A DNA stretch of 64,000 bases from Acetobacteraceae bacterium (lineage in GTDB: Bacteria; Pseudomonadota; Alphaproteobacteria; Acetobacterales; Acetobacteraceae): contig CANGNF010000005.1 of NCBI GenBank assembly GCA_947455205.1, positions 93,884 through 157,883 of the forward strand, in the 5' to 3' direction. Position 1 is the stretch's first letter, and each line of letters begins with the position of its first letter. Shown in pieces: positions 27,931-36,390 of this stretch. A program made the translations under genes and the position numbers. The notes under the pieces are model-generated. The model was not told the DNA's origin and did no database searches. It saw only the letters and a program-made list of their open reading frames with translations.

Positions 27931-27970
27931 TCGCGCCGCCGGCGTCTCCACCGGCGACGATCAGACGCTA
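27931..27970 (-). repeat. Stop-codon-anchored dispersed repeat, copy 2
   Basis: Read on the minus strand it starts with the TAG stop of the Bug gene and contains TCGTCGCCGGTGGAGACGCC, then GGCGGCGCGA. It matches 17588-17628 at most positions. It lies between two genes on the same strand, so it is not confined to convergent gene ends. Confidence 0.7.
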
Positions 27971-29014
27971 ACTCGGTTCAATCCCGGCGGCGCGGGCGGC
28001 CGCGCCCCACTTGGCGTATTCGCTGGCCAGGAAGGCGCTGAACCGCGCCGGCGGGCCGCCGATGGCCAACAGGCTCTGCGCCCGCAGCGCCGCCTGAAAG
28101 CTGGCCTCCGCCATCACCCCGTCCATCGCCTGGTCCAGCGTCGCGACCACCGCTGCGGGCGTGCCCGCCGGCGCCAGCAGCCCGAACCAGGTGCCGGCTT
28201 CGTACCCCGGCACGCCCTGCTGCTGCATGGTCGGCACGTCGGGCGCAAAGGGCGAACGCTCGGCGGAGGTGACGGCCATGGCGCGCACCCGACCGCCCTG
28301 GATATGCGGCAGGCCGGAAGCCAGAACCTCAAACATGAAGTCGGTATCGCCGGCCAGCAGCCCGGCCACGGCGGGGCCGCTGCCATTGTAGGGCACGTGC
28401 ACCAGCTTCGCGCCCGTCGCGGCACGGAACATCTCGCCGCACAAATGGGCGCTGCTGCCGATGCCGAAGCTGGCATAGCTCAGCCCACCCGGCTTCTCAT
28501 GCGAAAGCGCCACCAGCGCCCGCACATCCGCCACCGGCACATTCGGCCGCAGCATCAGCACCAGCGGCGAGGACGCCACCAGCTTGACCGGCTGGAAGGC
28601 GCGCAGCGCGTCGTACGGCAGCCGCGCCGTGGTATGCGGCGTGACCACCAGCGGCCCGGCGGCGCTGAACAGCAGCGTGCCGCCATCCGCCGCCGCCTGC
28701 GCCACCACGTTGTGGCCGATGGCACCGCCGGCGCCCGGCCGGTTCTCCACCACGAAGGGCTGGCCGAAGCGGGCGCGCAGCCCCTCCGCCACCAGCCGCG
28801 CCAGCGCGTCCGTGGACCCGCCGGGCGGATAGGGCGAGACGATCCGCACCGGCCGGTCCGGCCATGCTTGCGCCCGCGCCACCGCCGGCAGCGCCAGCCC
28901 GGCCAGCACCAGCCGGCGCGTAACCCTGGCGCCGAGCGGGCCAGCCGCCGGCATTGCCTCGGCCGCCTGGCCGCCGCTGCCGCCCGCACCCCGCCGCCGC
29001 CCGGGCATCATCAT
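27968..29014 (-). CDS. Bug/TctC-family periplasmic solute receptor
   Basis: A receptor of the Bug family with WPDRPVRIVSPYPPGGSTD, ENRPGAGGAIG and HVPYNGSGPAVAG. The signal peptide core is VTRRLVLAGLALPAVARAQA. Three consecutive ATGs (29014, 29011, 29008) overlap the OB-fold gene stop (ATGA), giving 348 residues with a low-complexity leader; an ATG at 28954 would give 328 residues with a normal-length signal peptide and is a serious alternative. It sits after a thiolase/OB-fold pair and before a Rieske oxygenase, so it may collect the substrate for that set. No membrane components are near. Confidence 0.85.
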   Translation of the reverse strand: MMMPGRRRGAGGSGGQAAEAMPAAGPLGARVTRRLVLAGLALPAVARAQAWPDRPVRIVSPYPPGGSTDALARLVAEGLRARFGQPFVVENRPGAGGAIGHNVVAQAAADGGTLLFSAAGPLVVTPHTTARLPYDALRAFQPVKLVASSPLVLMLRPNVPVADVRALVALSHEKPGGLSYASFGIGSSAHLCGEMFRAATGAKLVHVPYNGSGPAVAGLLAGDTDFMFEVLASGLPHIQGGRVRAMAVTSAERSPFAPDVPTMQQQGVPGYEAGTWFGLLAPAGTPAAVVATLDQAMDGVMAEASFQAALRAQSLLAIGGPPARFSAFLASEYAKWGAAARAAGIEPS

Positions 29015-29427
29015 GCCGGCTCGAAGGCCGGGAAGTTGTCCTCGCCCGCCTTCACCCAGGCCAGCTTCACCGCCATGCCGATCTTCACCGCCTCCACCGG
29101 GCAGCCGATCAGGTTGGCCATCACGCGGACGCCTTCCTCCAGCTCCACCAGCGCCACGATGTAGGGCTTGATGCCCTTCACCGGGATCGGGCTGCGATAG
29201 GTCACGGTATGGGAATACACCGTGCCGCGGCCGGAGACCTCGCGCCATTCCAGGTTGCGCTTGCCGGTCTGCACGGAAACCGGGCGCGGGTAGAACTGGT
29301 ACTTCCCGCTCTCCGGGCAGTATTGCAGCAGGAACTTGCCCTGTGCCGCACCGTCCCAGAACGGCTGCGAGAAGTCCTGCTTCACCGGGGCCGGGCGCAG
29401 CCCTTCCAGGGGATCACGTTCGCTCAT
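29011..29427 (-). CDS. DUF35/OB-fold acyl-CoA-associated protein, zinc ribbon degenerate
   Basis: A 138-residue member of the DUF35 family, which has a rubredoxin-like zinc ribbon and an OB-fold thought to bind acyl-CoA. The OB-fold is normal (EWREVSGRGTVYSHTVTYRS, then VALVELEEGVRVMANLIG). The ribbon region retains only one of the usual four Cys (YCPESGKYQFYPRPVSV), so it cannot bind zinc in the usual way. These proteins work with the SCP-x-type thiolases; here the thiolase gene is directly upstream with a one-base overlap (TGATG). Confidence 0.85.
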   Translation of the reverse strand: MSERDPLEGLRPAPVKQDFSQPFWDGAAQGKFLLQYCPESGKYQFYPRPVSVQTGKRNLEWREVSGRGTVYSHTVTYRSPIPVKGIKPYIVALVELEEGVRVMANLIGCPVEAVKIGMAVKLAWVKAGEDNFPAFEPA

Positions 29428-30596
29428 CAGCCTGCCTCCAGCACCAGCACGGTGGAAGAACCCCAGTTCCGGCCATAGGGGATCCAGCCGATGCCGGTGA
29501 CCATGGCGTTGGAGTTGTCCTTCACCTGGCGGCCCTCGGCCTCACCGAACAGCTGGCGCAGCGCCTCCGTCAGGTTGTGCGCGCCGCCGGCCAGGCCCGC
29601 CTGCCCTGCCGAAATCTGCCCGCCGCCGGTGTTCAGCGGCAGGTCGCCATTCCAGTGGAAGTCGTGGTCCAGCACGTACCTGCAGCCCTCTCCGGGCTTG
29701 CAGAAGCCCAGGCCTTCCATCTGCAGGATGATGGCGATGAGGAAGTCGTCATACGGGTGGAACTGCTTGATATCGCCAATCTTCATGCCGGCCTGGGCCA
29801 GCGCGCGGGCGCCCGCCACTTCCTGGCCGACCTTGGTGATGTCGGGGCAGTTCTCGGCTTCCAGGTGGTTCACCCGCTCGCCATAGCCTATCGGGTGCGC
29901 CATGCGCTTCACCCCCAGGGCCTTGGCACGCTCCGTCGTGGTGACGATGCAGGCGCTGGCGCCGTCGGCGACCATCACGCAATCCAGCATGCGGATCGGG
30001 TGGCTGATCATCGGGCTGGCCAGATACTCGGCCTCGGTCAGCGGCTTGCGCAGCTTCTCGCAGGCCAGCGGGTTCAGCAGCGCATGGTCGCGCTGGGTCA
30101 CCGCCAGCTTGGCCAGCGCCTTGGGGTCCAGGCCGTACTGGTGGTCGTAGCGGTTGCTCAGCAGGCCGAAATAGCCGGGTGGCCCCATGATGCCGACGGG
30201 GTACTGGAACTCCCCGCGGAAGCCCTGGATGTCGCCGCGGTTGGTCGTGCTCTGCGCGTCCGCGCTGATGACCAGCACGGTGTGGCAAAGCCCGGCACGA
30301 ATGGCCATGGCCGCCCGCGCCACGCTGCCGGATGCCCCGGCACCGCCCAGGTCCGTGGTCTGGCACCAGTCCAGCTGCAGGCCCAGATACGCCGACAGGA
30401 TCGGCGAATAGAACGGGTTGCCGGCATCCGAGAAGCAGCTGGTCACCGCCATGCCGTCGATCTCGGACTTGTCGATGCCGGCATTGGCCAGGGCGCCGGC
30501 CATGGCCTCGCCCGCCAGCTCATAGGTGGTGCGGCCGGAGCGAAGCTCGATCTTCACCTCGCTGGCACCGATAATTGCTATATCGCGTTGCGGCAT
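29427..30596 (-). CDS. SCP-x-type thiolase-fold protein (lipid-transfer/thiolase family)
   Basis: A 389-residue thiolase-fold protein of the SCP-x/lipid-transfer branch. It keeps the fold's landmarks, such as VADGASACIVTT, the HPYDDF region and NTGGGQISAGQ near the end. At the position of the acylated Cys the sequence reads DLGGAGASGS, with no Cys, so classical thiolase chemistry is unlikely. Related proteins with DUF35 partners act as aldolases/retro-aldolases on steroid or other side chains or have unknown roles. It is the first gene of the thiolase, OB-fold, Bug, Rieske set and is divergent from ydcF. Confidence 0.83.
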   Translation of the reverse strand: MPQRDIAIIGASEVKIELRSGRTTYELAGEAMAGALANAGIDKSEIDGMAVTSCFSDAGNPFYSPILSAYLGLQLDWCQTTDLGGAGASGSVARAAMAIRAGLCHTVLVISADAQSTTNRGDIQGFRGEFQYPVGIMGPPGYFGLLSNRYDHQYGLDPKALAKLAVTQRDHALLNPLACEKLRKPLTEAEYLASPMISHPIRMLDCVMVADGASACIVTTTERAKALGVKRMAHPIGYGERVNHLEAENCPDITKVGQEVAGARALAQAGMKIGDIKQFHPYDDFLIAIILQMEGLGFCKPGEGCRYVLDHDFHWNGDLPLNTGGGQISAGQAGLAGGAHNLTEALRQLFGEAEGRQVKDNSNAMVTGIGWIPYGRNWGSSTVLVLEAG

Positions 30597-30629
30597 GCCG
30601 CTTCCGTTCCCCCGCCATAATTGCAGGCT

Positions 30630-30657
30630 ACCTTAGGCCGGCAGGCAGGCGGCGCAA
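30630..30657 (-). promoter_or_regulatory. Candidate promoter of the thiolase/OB-fold operon
   Basis: On the minus strand TTGCGC (30657-30652), a 16-nt spacer, TAAGGT (30635-30630), about 33 nt before the ATG at 30596. Found by eye. Confidence 0.35.
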
Positions 30658-30678
30658 GCGGCCAGGAATCAGGTGACC

Positions 30679-31476
30679 ATGGATACGATCCTCTGGGTGG
30701 CGTCGAAGCTGTTCTGGCTGTTCCTGCGGCCGAACACGCTGGCGCTGATACTGGCCTGCCTTGGCCTGTGGGCAGGCTGGCGCGGCAGCCGCTGGGGGCG
30801 CTGGCCCATGCTGGCCGGGCTTGGCTACTACGCCCTGGTGCTGCTGACGCCCCTCAGCCAATGGCTGCTGCTGCCGCTGGAGGACCGCTTCCCCCGCCCG
30901 GCCGAAGCGCCGGCGCAGATATCCGGCGTCATCGTGTTGGGCGGCGCGGTGGACCAGAACCTGACGGAGGCGCGCGGCATCCCTGCCCTGAACGGCGCCG
31001 CCGAGCGGATGACCGAGCCGCTGGCCCTGGCCCGGCGCTACCCCGGCGCGCGCATCGTCTTCACCGGGGGCCAGGGCAGCCCGCTGCATGGCGGCGTGAC
31101 GGAAGCGGATGTGGCGAAGGAGCTGTGGACCAGCCTGGGCCTGCCGCCCGAGCGCGTGCTGTACGAGACCCGCGCCCGCAACACCTATGAGAACGTGCTG
31201 CTGACCCGGCAGATCCTGCTGCCCAAGCCCGGCGAGACCTGGCTGCTGGTGACCTCGGCCGGGCACATGCCGCGCGCGATCGGCATCTTCCGCCAGGCCG
31301 GCTGGAACGTGACCCCCTGGCCGGTGAACTACACCACCGGCCACACCTGGCGGGACTGGTACGACGCCCCCTTCGGCACCCGCCTGAACCAGGCGGAATG
31401 GGCGGCGCATGAATGGCTGGGCCTGCTGGCCTACCGCATCATGGGCCGCACCAACGCGCTGCTGCCCGCTCCCTGA
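30679..31476 (+). CDS. YdcF/ElyC-family inner-membrane protein (DUF218)
   Basis: A 265-residue protein of the YdcF/SanA/ElyC family. Two hydrophobic segments (about residues 5-35 and 45-62) anchor the N-terminus, followed by the DUF218 domain with SGVIVLGGAVDQ, RIVFTGGQGS, YETRARNTYENVLLTRQIL and LVTSAGHMPRAIGIF. The family is linked to cell-envelope functions (ElyC affects peptidoglycan/undecaprenyl lipid carrier use), but the reaction is not established. The ATG at 30679 with AGGTGA upstream is preferred to a GTG at 30673. The preceding 82-bp spacer is shared with the divergent thiolase gene. Confidence 0.83.
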   Translation: MDTILWVASKLFWLFLRPNTLALILACLGLWAGWRGSRWGRWPMLAGLGYYALVLLTPLSQWLLLPLEDRFPRPAEAPAQISGVIVLGGAVDQNLTEARGIPALNGAAERMTEPLALARRYPGARIVFTGGQGSPLHGGVTEADVAKELWTSLGLPPERVLYETRARNTYENVLLTRQILLPKPGETWLLVTSAGHMPRAIGIFRQAGWNVTPWPVNYTTGHTWRDWYDAPFGTRLNQAEWAAHEWLGLLAYRIMGRTNALLPAP

Positions 31477-31516
31477 AACGCGCGGCCAGGGCGGCTGGAC
31501 CGCCCCGGCCTGCCGT

Positions 31517-32194
31517 TCAGTCGATGGCGAAGCAGTAGTACAGCCCGGCGCCGCCGGTCGGCCGCAGCAGCTCCATGCTGCACCCGCGCGAGGGGTGCGA
31601 CGCGTTCCACGACACCGAGGCGCCATCCAGCCGCAGCCCCTCGCGGTCGGCATGGCCCAGCATGGCCGCGCCATCCGTGCCGCTGGTCCAGTTGCGGCAG
31701 GTACGGTCCTCGGCCCCGGCGAAGGCGGTGCCATCGGCCTGGCTGCCGGTCAGCACGTCATGCACGTTGGGCTGCTGGCGGCGGCTGTTGATCTGCCAGC
31801 CGGCCTCGGTCAGCACCGTCGCGTGGCTCATGTTGTTGTGGCCGTGCAGGTGGGCCAGATCCATCGCGATCACCTCGCCCCGCGCATTGGTCCAGGGGCC
31901 GCGGCCGATCCGGTCGCGCGCGTTCACCGCGCCGGCGCCCTGGGTGGAGAGGTAGGCGCGCCAGGTCCGCCGGCCCGCGCCCGCCGCCTGGGCCAGCGCC
32001 TGGCAATGCGCGTCGGCGCCGGCCAGGCCGCCCAGGTCGGCACCGCGGCCCGGATTGGTCGAGGTGACGAAGAAGGTCATGTTGGCGGGGTTGGGCTGCG
32101 CCGCCGGGCTGGACGGCGCCTGCGCCTGGGCCGGCGTCGCCAGGGCCAGCAGGCCGGCCACCGCCAGGCTGGAGAAGATGCTGCTACGGATCAT
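31517..32194 (-). CDS. Secreted endostatin-like (C-type lectin-like fold) protein
   Basis: A 225-residue protein with a signal peptide (cleavage near TPAQAQA). The mature part resembles the endostatin domain of collagen XVIII: GLAGADAHCQALAQAAG followed by RTWRAYLSTQ, then VNARDRIGRGPW, VHDVLTGSQADGTAF, CRNWTS, and a final GCSMEL with YYCFAID. The four Cys occur in the same order and spacing style as the two disulfides of endostatin. Bacterial relatives are of unknown function; extracellular or periplasmic binding is the best guess. GGGAGG precedes the ATG. It lies convergently 40 bp from ydcF. Confidence 0.65.
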   Translation of the reverse strand: MIRSSIFSSLAVAGLLALATPAQAQAPSSPAAQPNPANMTFFVTSTNPGRGADLGGLAGADAHCQALAQAAGAGRRTWRAYLSTQGAGAVNARDRIGRGPWTNARGEVIAMDLAHLHGHNNMSHATVLTEAGWQINSRRQQPNVHDVLTGSQADGTAFAGAEDRTCRNWTSGTDGAAMLGHADREGLRLDGASVSWNASHPSRGCSMELLRPTGGAGLYYCFAID

Positions 32195-32321
32195 GTTGGA
32201 GCCTCCCGGTGCTGCGCGGATGTTCCGCGACCTGCGGGACGTTTCGCCGCCCGCTGGCCGAAGGCTACGCTTGAATGATCGCCTGGGCGACCAAATCATC
32301 GCGCCCGCCCGGGCCGGGGCC

Positions 32322-33086
32322 TCAGGCGCCGAGGAAGGGCTCCACCAGGTCCAGGAACTCCGTCGGCTTCTCGGCATGCAGCCAATGCCCGGCGCCGGCC
32401 ACGGTGGCAAAGCGCGCGGTGGGGAACAGCGCGCGGATGCGCGGCAGGTATTCCGGTTTCACGAAGTCGGAAGCGCCGCCATTCACCAGCAGCGTCGGCC
32501 CGGCATAGCTGCCCTGGATATCGGGGAAGCCCTCCAGCGCCGGCATCGCCGCGTCGATCTGGTCCAGGCCGATGCGCCAATGCGGCGGGTCGGTCTCGAA
32601 CCGCAGGTTCTGCAGCAGGAAGGCGCGCAGGCTGGCGTCATCCTGCCCCTGGGCCAAGGCCGCATCGGCCTCTCGCCGGGTCAGGCCGGGGCGCAGCGGC
32701 ACCGCCTGCATGGCCGCCACCGTCTGCCGCAGCCGCGGCGGATAGGCCACCGGGGCAATGTCGGCCACGCAGAGCCGGCGCACCGCCTCCGGCCGCTGCA
32801 AGGCCAGCAGCATGGCCACCTTGCCACCCATGGAATGCCCCAGCACCGCCGCCGGAAAGGCACCCAGCGCGGCCAGCGTCTCCGCCACGTCGGCGGCCAT
32901 GGTCGGGTAGTCCATCGCCGCGTCCTTGCCGCTGGCGCCGTGGTTGCGCAGGTCCAGCGCAATCACCCGGCGCTCCGGCCCGGCCAGGCGCTTCTGCACG
33001 CCCGCCCAGTTCTGCGCCGCGCCGAACAGCCCGTGCAGCAGCACCACCGGCGCGCCCTGCCCTGCCTCAACCGCGTTCAACCGCAT
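32322..33086 (-). CDS. Alpha/beta-fold esterase (YbfF-like)
   Basis: A 254-residue alpha/beta hydrolase. It has the oxyanion-hole segment LLHGLFGAAQNWAG, ALDLRNHGASG, the nucleophile elbow GHSMGGK (Ser), and a C-terminal His in GAGHWLHAEKP, with Asp in NGGASDF. This is the pattern of YbfF and the human ABHD11-like esterases. Two ATGs, six bases apart, are possible; GGAGG directly abuts the first (33092) and is six bases from the second, so 33086 is chosen. Cytoplasmic; the substrate is unknown. Confidence 0.85.
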   Translation of the reverse strand: MRLNAVEAGQGAPVVLLHGLFGAAQNWAGVQKRLAGPERRVIALDLRNHGASGKDAAMDYPTMAADVAETLAALGAFPAAVLGHSMGGKVAMLLALQRPEAVRRLCVADIAPVAYPPRLRQTVAAMQAVPLRPGLTRREADAALAQGQDDASLRAFLLQNLRFETDPPHWRIGLDQIDAAMPALEGFPDIQGSYAGPTLLVNGGASDFVKPEYLPRIRALFPTARFATVAGAGHWLHAEKPTEFLDLVEPFLGA

Positions 33087-33115
33087 CGACATCCTCCGAA
33101 GCCCAGGCGGCGGCG

Positions 33116-33970
33116 TCAGCCGCGCACCGCCACCGCCACCGAAACCGCGATCAACCCGCCGCCCAACAGCACGTCCCAGCCCAGGGTTTCACCCAGCCAC
33201 AGGCTGGAGACAACCACGCCGATGGCTGGCACCATCAGGAAGCCCAGCGACACCACCGCCCCCGGCAGCCGGCGCCCGGCCTCGATGGTGGACCAGGTGC
33301 CCAGCGGCCCGGCCACCGCGCCGACGAACACCGCCTGCCACCAGGCGCCCGGCCCGATGCCGCCCAGCGGTTCCCGCCACAGCGCGATCGGCGCCACCAG
33401 CAGCGCCGCCAGGCCGAAGCACCAGGGCAGCAGTTCCAGCACGCTGCTGGCCGGCGGAAAGCGCCGGGTCACGATGATCGCCAGGCTCCACATCAGGCTG
33501 CACAGCAGCAGCATGCCGTAGCCAATCGCCTGCCCGCCGCCGGCTGCCCAGCCCCAGGGCGCCATCAGCACGGTCACCCCCGCCAGCCCCAGCCCCGCCG
33601 CCAGCCAGCGCCGGGCGGAAACCTTTTCCCCCAGCAGCCAGACCGAAAGCGGGATCAGCCAGAACAGCGTGACATTGCCGAGAATGGAGGACCGCCCCGC
33701 CGGCAAGATCCCCAACGCGGTGTGCATCAGCGCGAAGAAGCCGCCGAGCTGCAGCAGCCCCAGCGCCAGCACCGCCGGCATGTCGGCGCGCTTCGGCCAC
33801 CGCAGCCGGCCCAGCGCCGCCAGCACCAGCGCGCTGACCACGGCGGCCATGCCGGCACGGTTCAGCGCGAACCACAGCGGCGTGGCGTCGCGCAGCGCGT
33901 CCTTGCTGATCGGCCAGACCCCGCCGAACAGCAGGACCGAGAGGACCAGGTAGCCGAGCGGATGCCTCAC
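33116..33970 (-). CDS. DMT-superfamily (EamA) exporter
   Basis: A 284-residue integral membrane protein with about ten hydrophobic segments in two EamA repeats; the second repeat begins near GYGMLLLCSLMWSLA. It belongs to the drug/metabolite transporter superfamily, likely an exporter of amino acids or other metabolites. No ATG is available at the N-terminus; a GTG at 33970 (then RHPLGYLVLSVLLFGG) five bases after the quinone oxidoreductase stop is the likely start. It is probably translated together with that gene. Confidence 0.8.
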   Translation of the reverse strand: MRHPLGYLVLSVLLFGGVWPISKDALRDATPLWFALNRAGMAAVVSALVLAALGRLRWPKRADMPAVLALGLLQLGGFFALMHTALGILPAGRSSILGNVTLFWLIPLSVWLLGEKVSARRWLAAGLGLAGVTVLMAPWGWAAGGGQAIGYGMLLLCSLMWSLAIIVTRRFPPASSVLELLPWCFGLAALLVAPIALWREPLGGIGPGAWWQAVFVGAVAGPLGTWSTIEAGRRLPGAVVSLGFLMVPAIGVVVSSLWLGETLGWDVLLGGGLIAVSVAVAVRG

Positions 33971-33975
33971 CCGCG

Positions 33976-34980
33976 CTACGGCACCGTCATGATGATCTTG
34001 CCGATATGCGTGCTGCTCTCCATCAGCCGATGGGCTTCCACCACCTCGGCCAGCGGGAAGACCTTGAAGATCGGCGGCGCGCAGCGGCCGGCTTCCAGCA
34101 GCGGCCACACCTTCTCCCGCAGCGCGGCGGCAATGGCGCCCTTCTGCGCCGTGGTGCGCGGCCGCATGGTGCTGCCGGTGACGGTGATGCGCCGGGTCAT
34201 GATCGGGCGCAGGTCGGCCTTGTCCACGCTGAAGCCGCCGAGGAAGGCGATGATGACCAGCCGGCCATCCAGCCCCAGGCACTTCAGGTTGCGGTTGAAG
34301 TAGTCGGCGCCGACCATGTCCAGCACCACGTTGCACAGCTTGCCGTCGGTGGCGCGCTTGACCTCCTCGACGAAGTCCTGCGTGCGGTAGTCCACCGCCA
34401 CATCGGCGCCCAGCGCCGTCATGGCGGCGCATTTGTCGGCGCTGCCGGCGGTGGCCACCACCTTGGCGCCGAACGCCTTGGCCAGCAGAATCGCGGTCAC
34501 GCCGATGCCACTGGTGCCGCCATGCACCAGCACCCACTCGCCGGCCTTCAGCTGGCCATGGCCGAACAGGTTGGCCCAGACGGTGAAGAAGGTCTCCGGC
34601 AGGCTGGCGGCCTTGACCGCGTCATACCCCGCCGGCCAGGGCAGGCATTGCGCCGCGGGGGCGGTGCAGTACTCGGCATAGCCGCCGCCATTGACCAGGG
34701 CGCAGACCTTGTCGCCCAGCTTCCAGCCCTGGGCCTTGGCGCCCACGGCCACCACCTCGCCGGCCACTTCCAGGCCCAGGTACGGGCTGGCGCCGGGCGG
34801 CGGCGGGTACTCGCCCTTGCGTTGCGCCACGTCCGGGCGGTTCACCCCGGCGGCGGCGACGCGGATCAGAACCTCGTCATCCCGCGGCACCGGCACCGGG
34901 CCGGTGGCGGGCGTCATCACCTCCGGCGCGCCACCGGCGCCATGGGCAATGTAGGTCATGCTCTGCGGCAGCGCGGCCAT
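33976..34980 (-). CDS. NAD(P)H quinone oxidoreductase (zeta-crystallin/PIG3 type)
   Basis: A 334-residue medium-chain dehydrogenase/reductase without zinc ligands. It has the GROES-like N-terminal half ([20 protein letters not shown]), then NAD(P)-binding [20 protein letters not shown] and [15 protein letters not shown]. The nearest named type is the TP53I3/QorA group, which reduces quinones with NADPH. GGAGG precedes the ATG. It is followed directly by the EamA transporter gene and is divergent from the amino-acid-type binding protein gene (129-bp spacer). Confidence 0.86.
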   Translation of the reverse strand: MAALPQSMTYIAHGAGGAPEVMTPATGPVPVPRDDEVLIRVAAAGVNRPDVAQRKGEYPPPPGASPYLGLEVAGEVVAVGAKAQGWKLGDKVCALVNGGGYAEYCTAPAAQCLPWPAGYDAVKAASLPETFFTVWANLFGHGQLKAGEWVLVHGGTSGIGVTAILLAKAFGAKVVATAGSADKCAAMTALGADVAVDYRTQDFVEEVKRATDGKLCNVVLDMVGADYFNRNLKCLGLDGRLVIIAFLGGFSVDKADLRPIMTRRITVTGSTMRPRTTAQKGAIAAALREKVWPLLEAGRCAPPIFKVFPLAEVVEAHRLMESSTHIGKIIMTVP

Positions 34981-35109
34981 GGCGGTTCCTCCGAAATGCG
35001 GCGCGACCTTCTGCGCCAGCGCACGCCGGCGTCAAGCCGTCTCGGCCGGGCTTGCGGCGCGGCCGGCAATCGTGAGACTCCGCCAGGCCCAGCCGGACAT
35101 CGCGCCCCC

Positions 35110-36324
35110 TTGCCTCAGCCACGCCGCCGCACCCTGCTTGCCCTGCCCGCCGCGCTCGCCGCGCCGGCGGCGCGCGCGCAGGGCAACGAGACCCGGCTGG
35201 GCGCGCTGTTCCCCTTCTCCGGCAGCCTCGGCCTGCTGGGCGATGAATGCTTCCGCGGCCTGGAACTGGCGGCGGAGGAGCGCAACGCCGCCGGCGGCCT
35301 GCTCGGCCGGCCGATCCGCCTGGTGAAGGGCGACGCCGCCGACCCCGCCCAGGCGGTGGCCGAGGCCCGGCGGCTGATGGCCACCGAGAAGGTCGGCGCC
35401 ATCTTCGGCAGCTATGGCTCCCAGCTGGCGCTGCCGGCCAGCCAGGTGGTGGAGGTGCAGGGCCTGCCCTACCTGGAACTCGGCGCCATCAGCGACACGC
35501 TGACCGAGCGCGGCTTCCGCGGGCTGTTCCGCACCTGCCCGCGCGCCAGCGATTTCGGCCGCGTCTCGGTGGCGGCGGTGGCCGACGTGCTGGCGCCGCT
35601 GTGGCAGAGCGAACCCGGCGGCATCGGCATCGCCATCCTGCATGAGGAAGGGCTGTACGGGCAGACCGTCGCCACCTGCCAGGAAGCCGAGCTGAAGGCG
35701 CGCAACCTGCGCCAGGTGGAAAAGCTGGCCTACGCCCCGCGCGCGGCGGATCTGGGCGCCATGGTGCAGCGGCTGCGCGGCGCCGGCGCCCAGCTGGTGC
35801 TGCACACCGGCTTCCAGAACGACATCATGCTGTTCTTCCGCGCCATGCAGGAGGCCAGCTGGCTGCCGCGCATGGTGGTGGGCGCCGGCGCCGGCTACAG
35901 CCTGGCGGAGACGGCCCGCAACATCGGCCCGGCCTTCGACGGCACGCTGAACGTGGACTTCCCGCAATTCGAGGTGAATGAGCGCGCCGCCCCCGGCGCC
36001 CGCCGCTTCGTCGAGGACTACCGCCGCCGCTACGGCAGCGAGCCGCGCTCAGGCCATTCCCTGGCCACCCTGGTCGGCGCCCGCGCCTGCCTGGAGGCGA
36101 TGCAGCGCGCCGGCTCCCTGGACCGCGACCGGCTGCGCCCGGCGCTGCTGGCAACCGATATCGCGGAGGGCGCCACGGCCAATGGCTGGGGCATGCGCTT
36201 CGACGACAAGGGCCAGAACACCCGCGCCCAGCCGGTGCTGCTGCAATGGCAGGGCGGCCGGCTGCTGACGGTGGCGCCGCAGCCCGCCGCGGTGGCGGCG
36301 GTGAAGGGGCGCCTGGGGGCCTAG
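35110..36324 (+). CDS. ABC-type branched-chain amino acid/amide-like binding protein
   Basis: A 404-residue receptor-family ligand-binding protein (Leu/Ile/Val-binding type I fold). A signal peptide (PRRRTLLALPAALAAPAARA) precedes the mature start GNETRLGALFPFSGSLG, and typical parts follow (AAEERNAAGGLLGRPIRLV, IFGSYGSQLALPASQV). The only start codon available near the signal peptide is TTG at 35110, with no clear ribosome-binding site, so the start is uncertain. No ABC permease or ATPase genes are adjacent. It converges with a Bug gene; its TAG begins a dispersed repeat. Confidence 0.82.
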   Translation: MPQPRRRTLLALPAALAAPAARAQGNETRLGALFPFSGSLGLLGDECFRGLELAAEERNAAGGLLGRPIRLVKGDAADPAQAVAEARRLMATEKVGAIFGSYGSQLALPASQVVEVQGLPYLELGAISDTLTERGFRGLFRTCPRASDFGRVSVAAVADVLAPLWQSEPGGIGIAILHEEGLYGQTVATCQEAELKARNLRQVEKLAYAPRAADLGAMVQRLRGAGAQLVLHTGFQNDIMLFFRAMQEASWLPRMVVGAGAGYSLAETARNIGPAFDGTLNVDFPQFEVNERAAPGARRFVEDYRRRYGSEPRSGHSLATLVGARACLEAMQRAGSLDRDRLRPALLATDIAEGATANGWGMRFDDKGQNTRAQPVLLQWQGGRLLTVAPQPAAVAAVKGRLGA

Positions 36325-36363
36325 CGTCCGATCGTCGCCAGAGGAATCACCGCTGGCGCAGAT
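36322..36363 (+). repeat. Stop-codon-anchored dispersed repeat, copy 3
   Basis: Starts with the TAG stop of the binding-protein gene, then CGTCCGATCGTCGCCAGAGG and CGCTGGCGC. It matches copies at 17588 and 27970 (minus). CGCCAGAG and CGCTGGCG can pair with one mismatch. On the opposite strand the next gene's stop (36393) begins TAGGCGCCGATACCGAGG, a weaker related sequence. Confidence 0.6.
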
Positions 36364-36390
36364 CAGTCGCGCGAACCTCGGTATCGGCGC

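Noticed and set aside
27898..27951. GTG start adding 18 residues to the Rieske oxygenase
   Set aside because: The GTG lies within a dispersed repeat, has no ribosome-binding site, and the ATG at 27897 has TTGGAGA upstream and matches the family N-terminus.
34006..35109. Long 5' extension of the branched-chain-type binding protein frame
   Set aside because: The extension is antisense to the quinone oxidoreductase gene and lacks homology; the signal peptide marks the real start near 35110.
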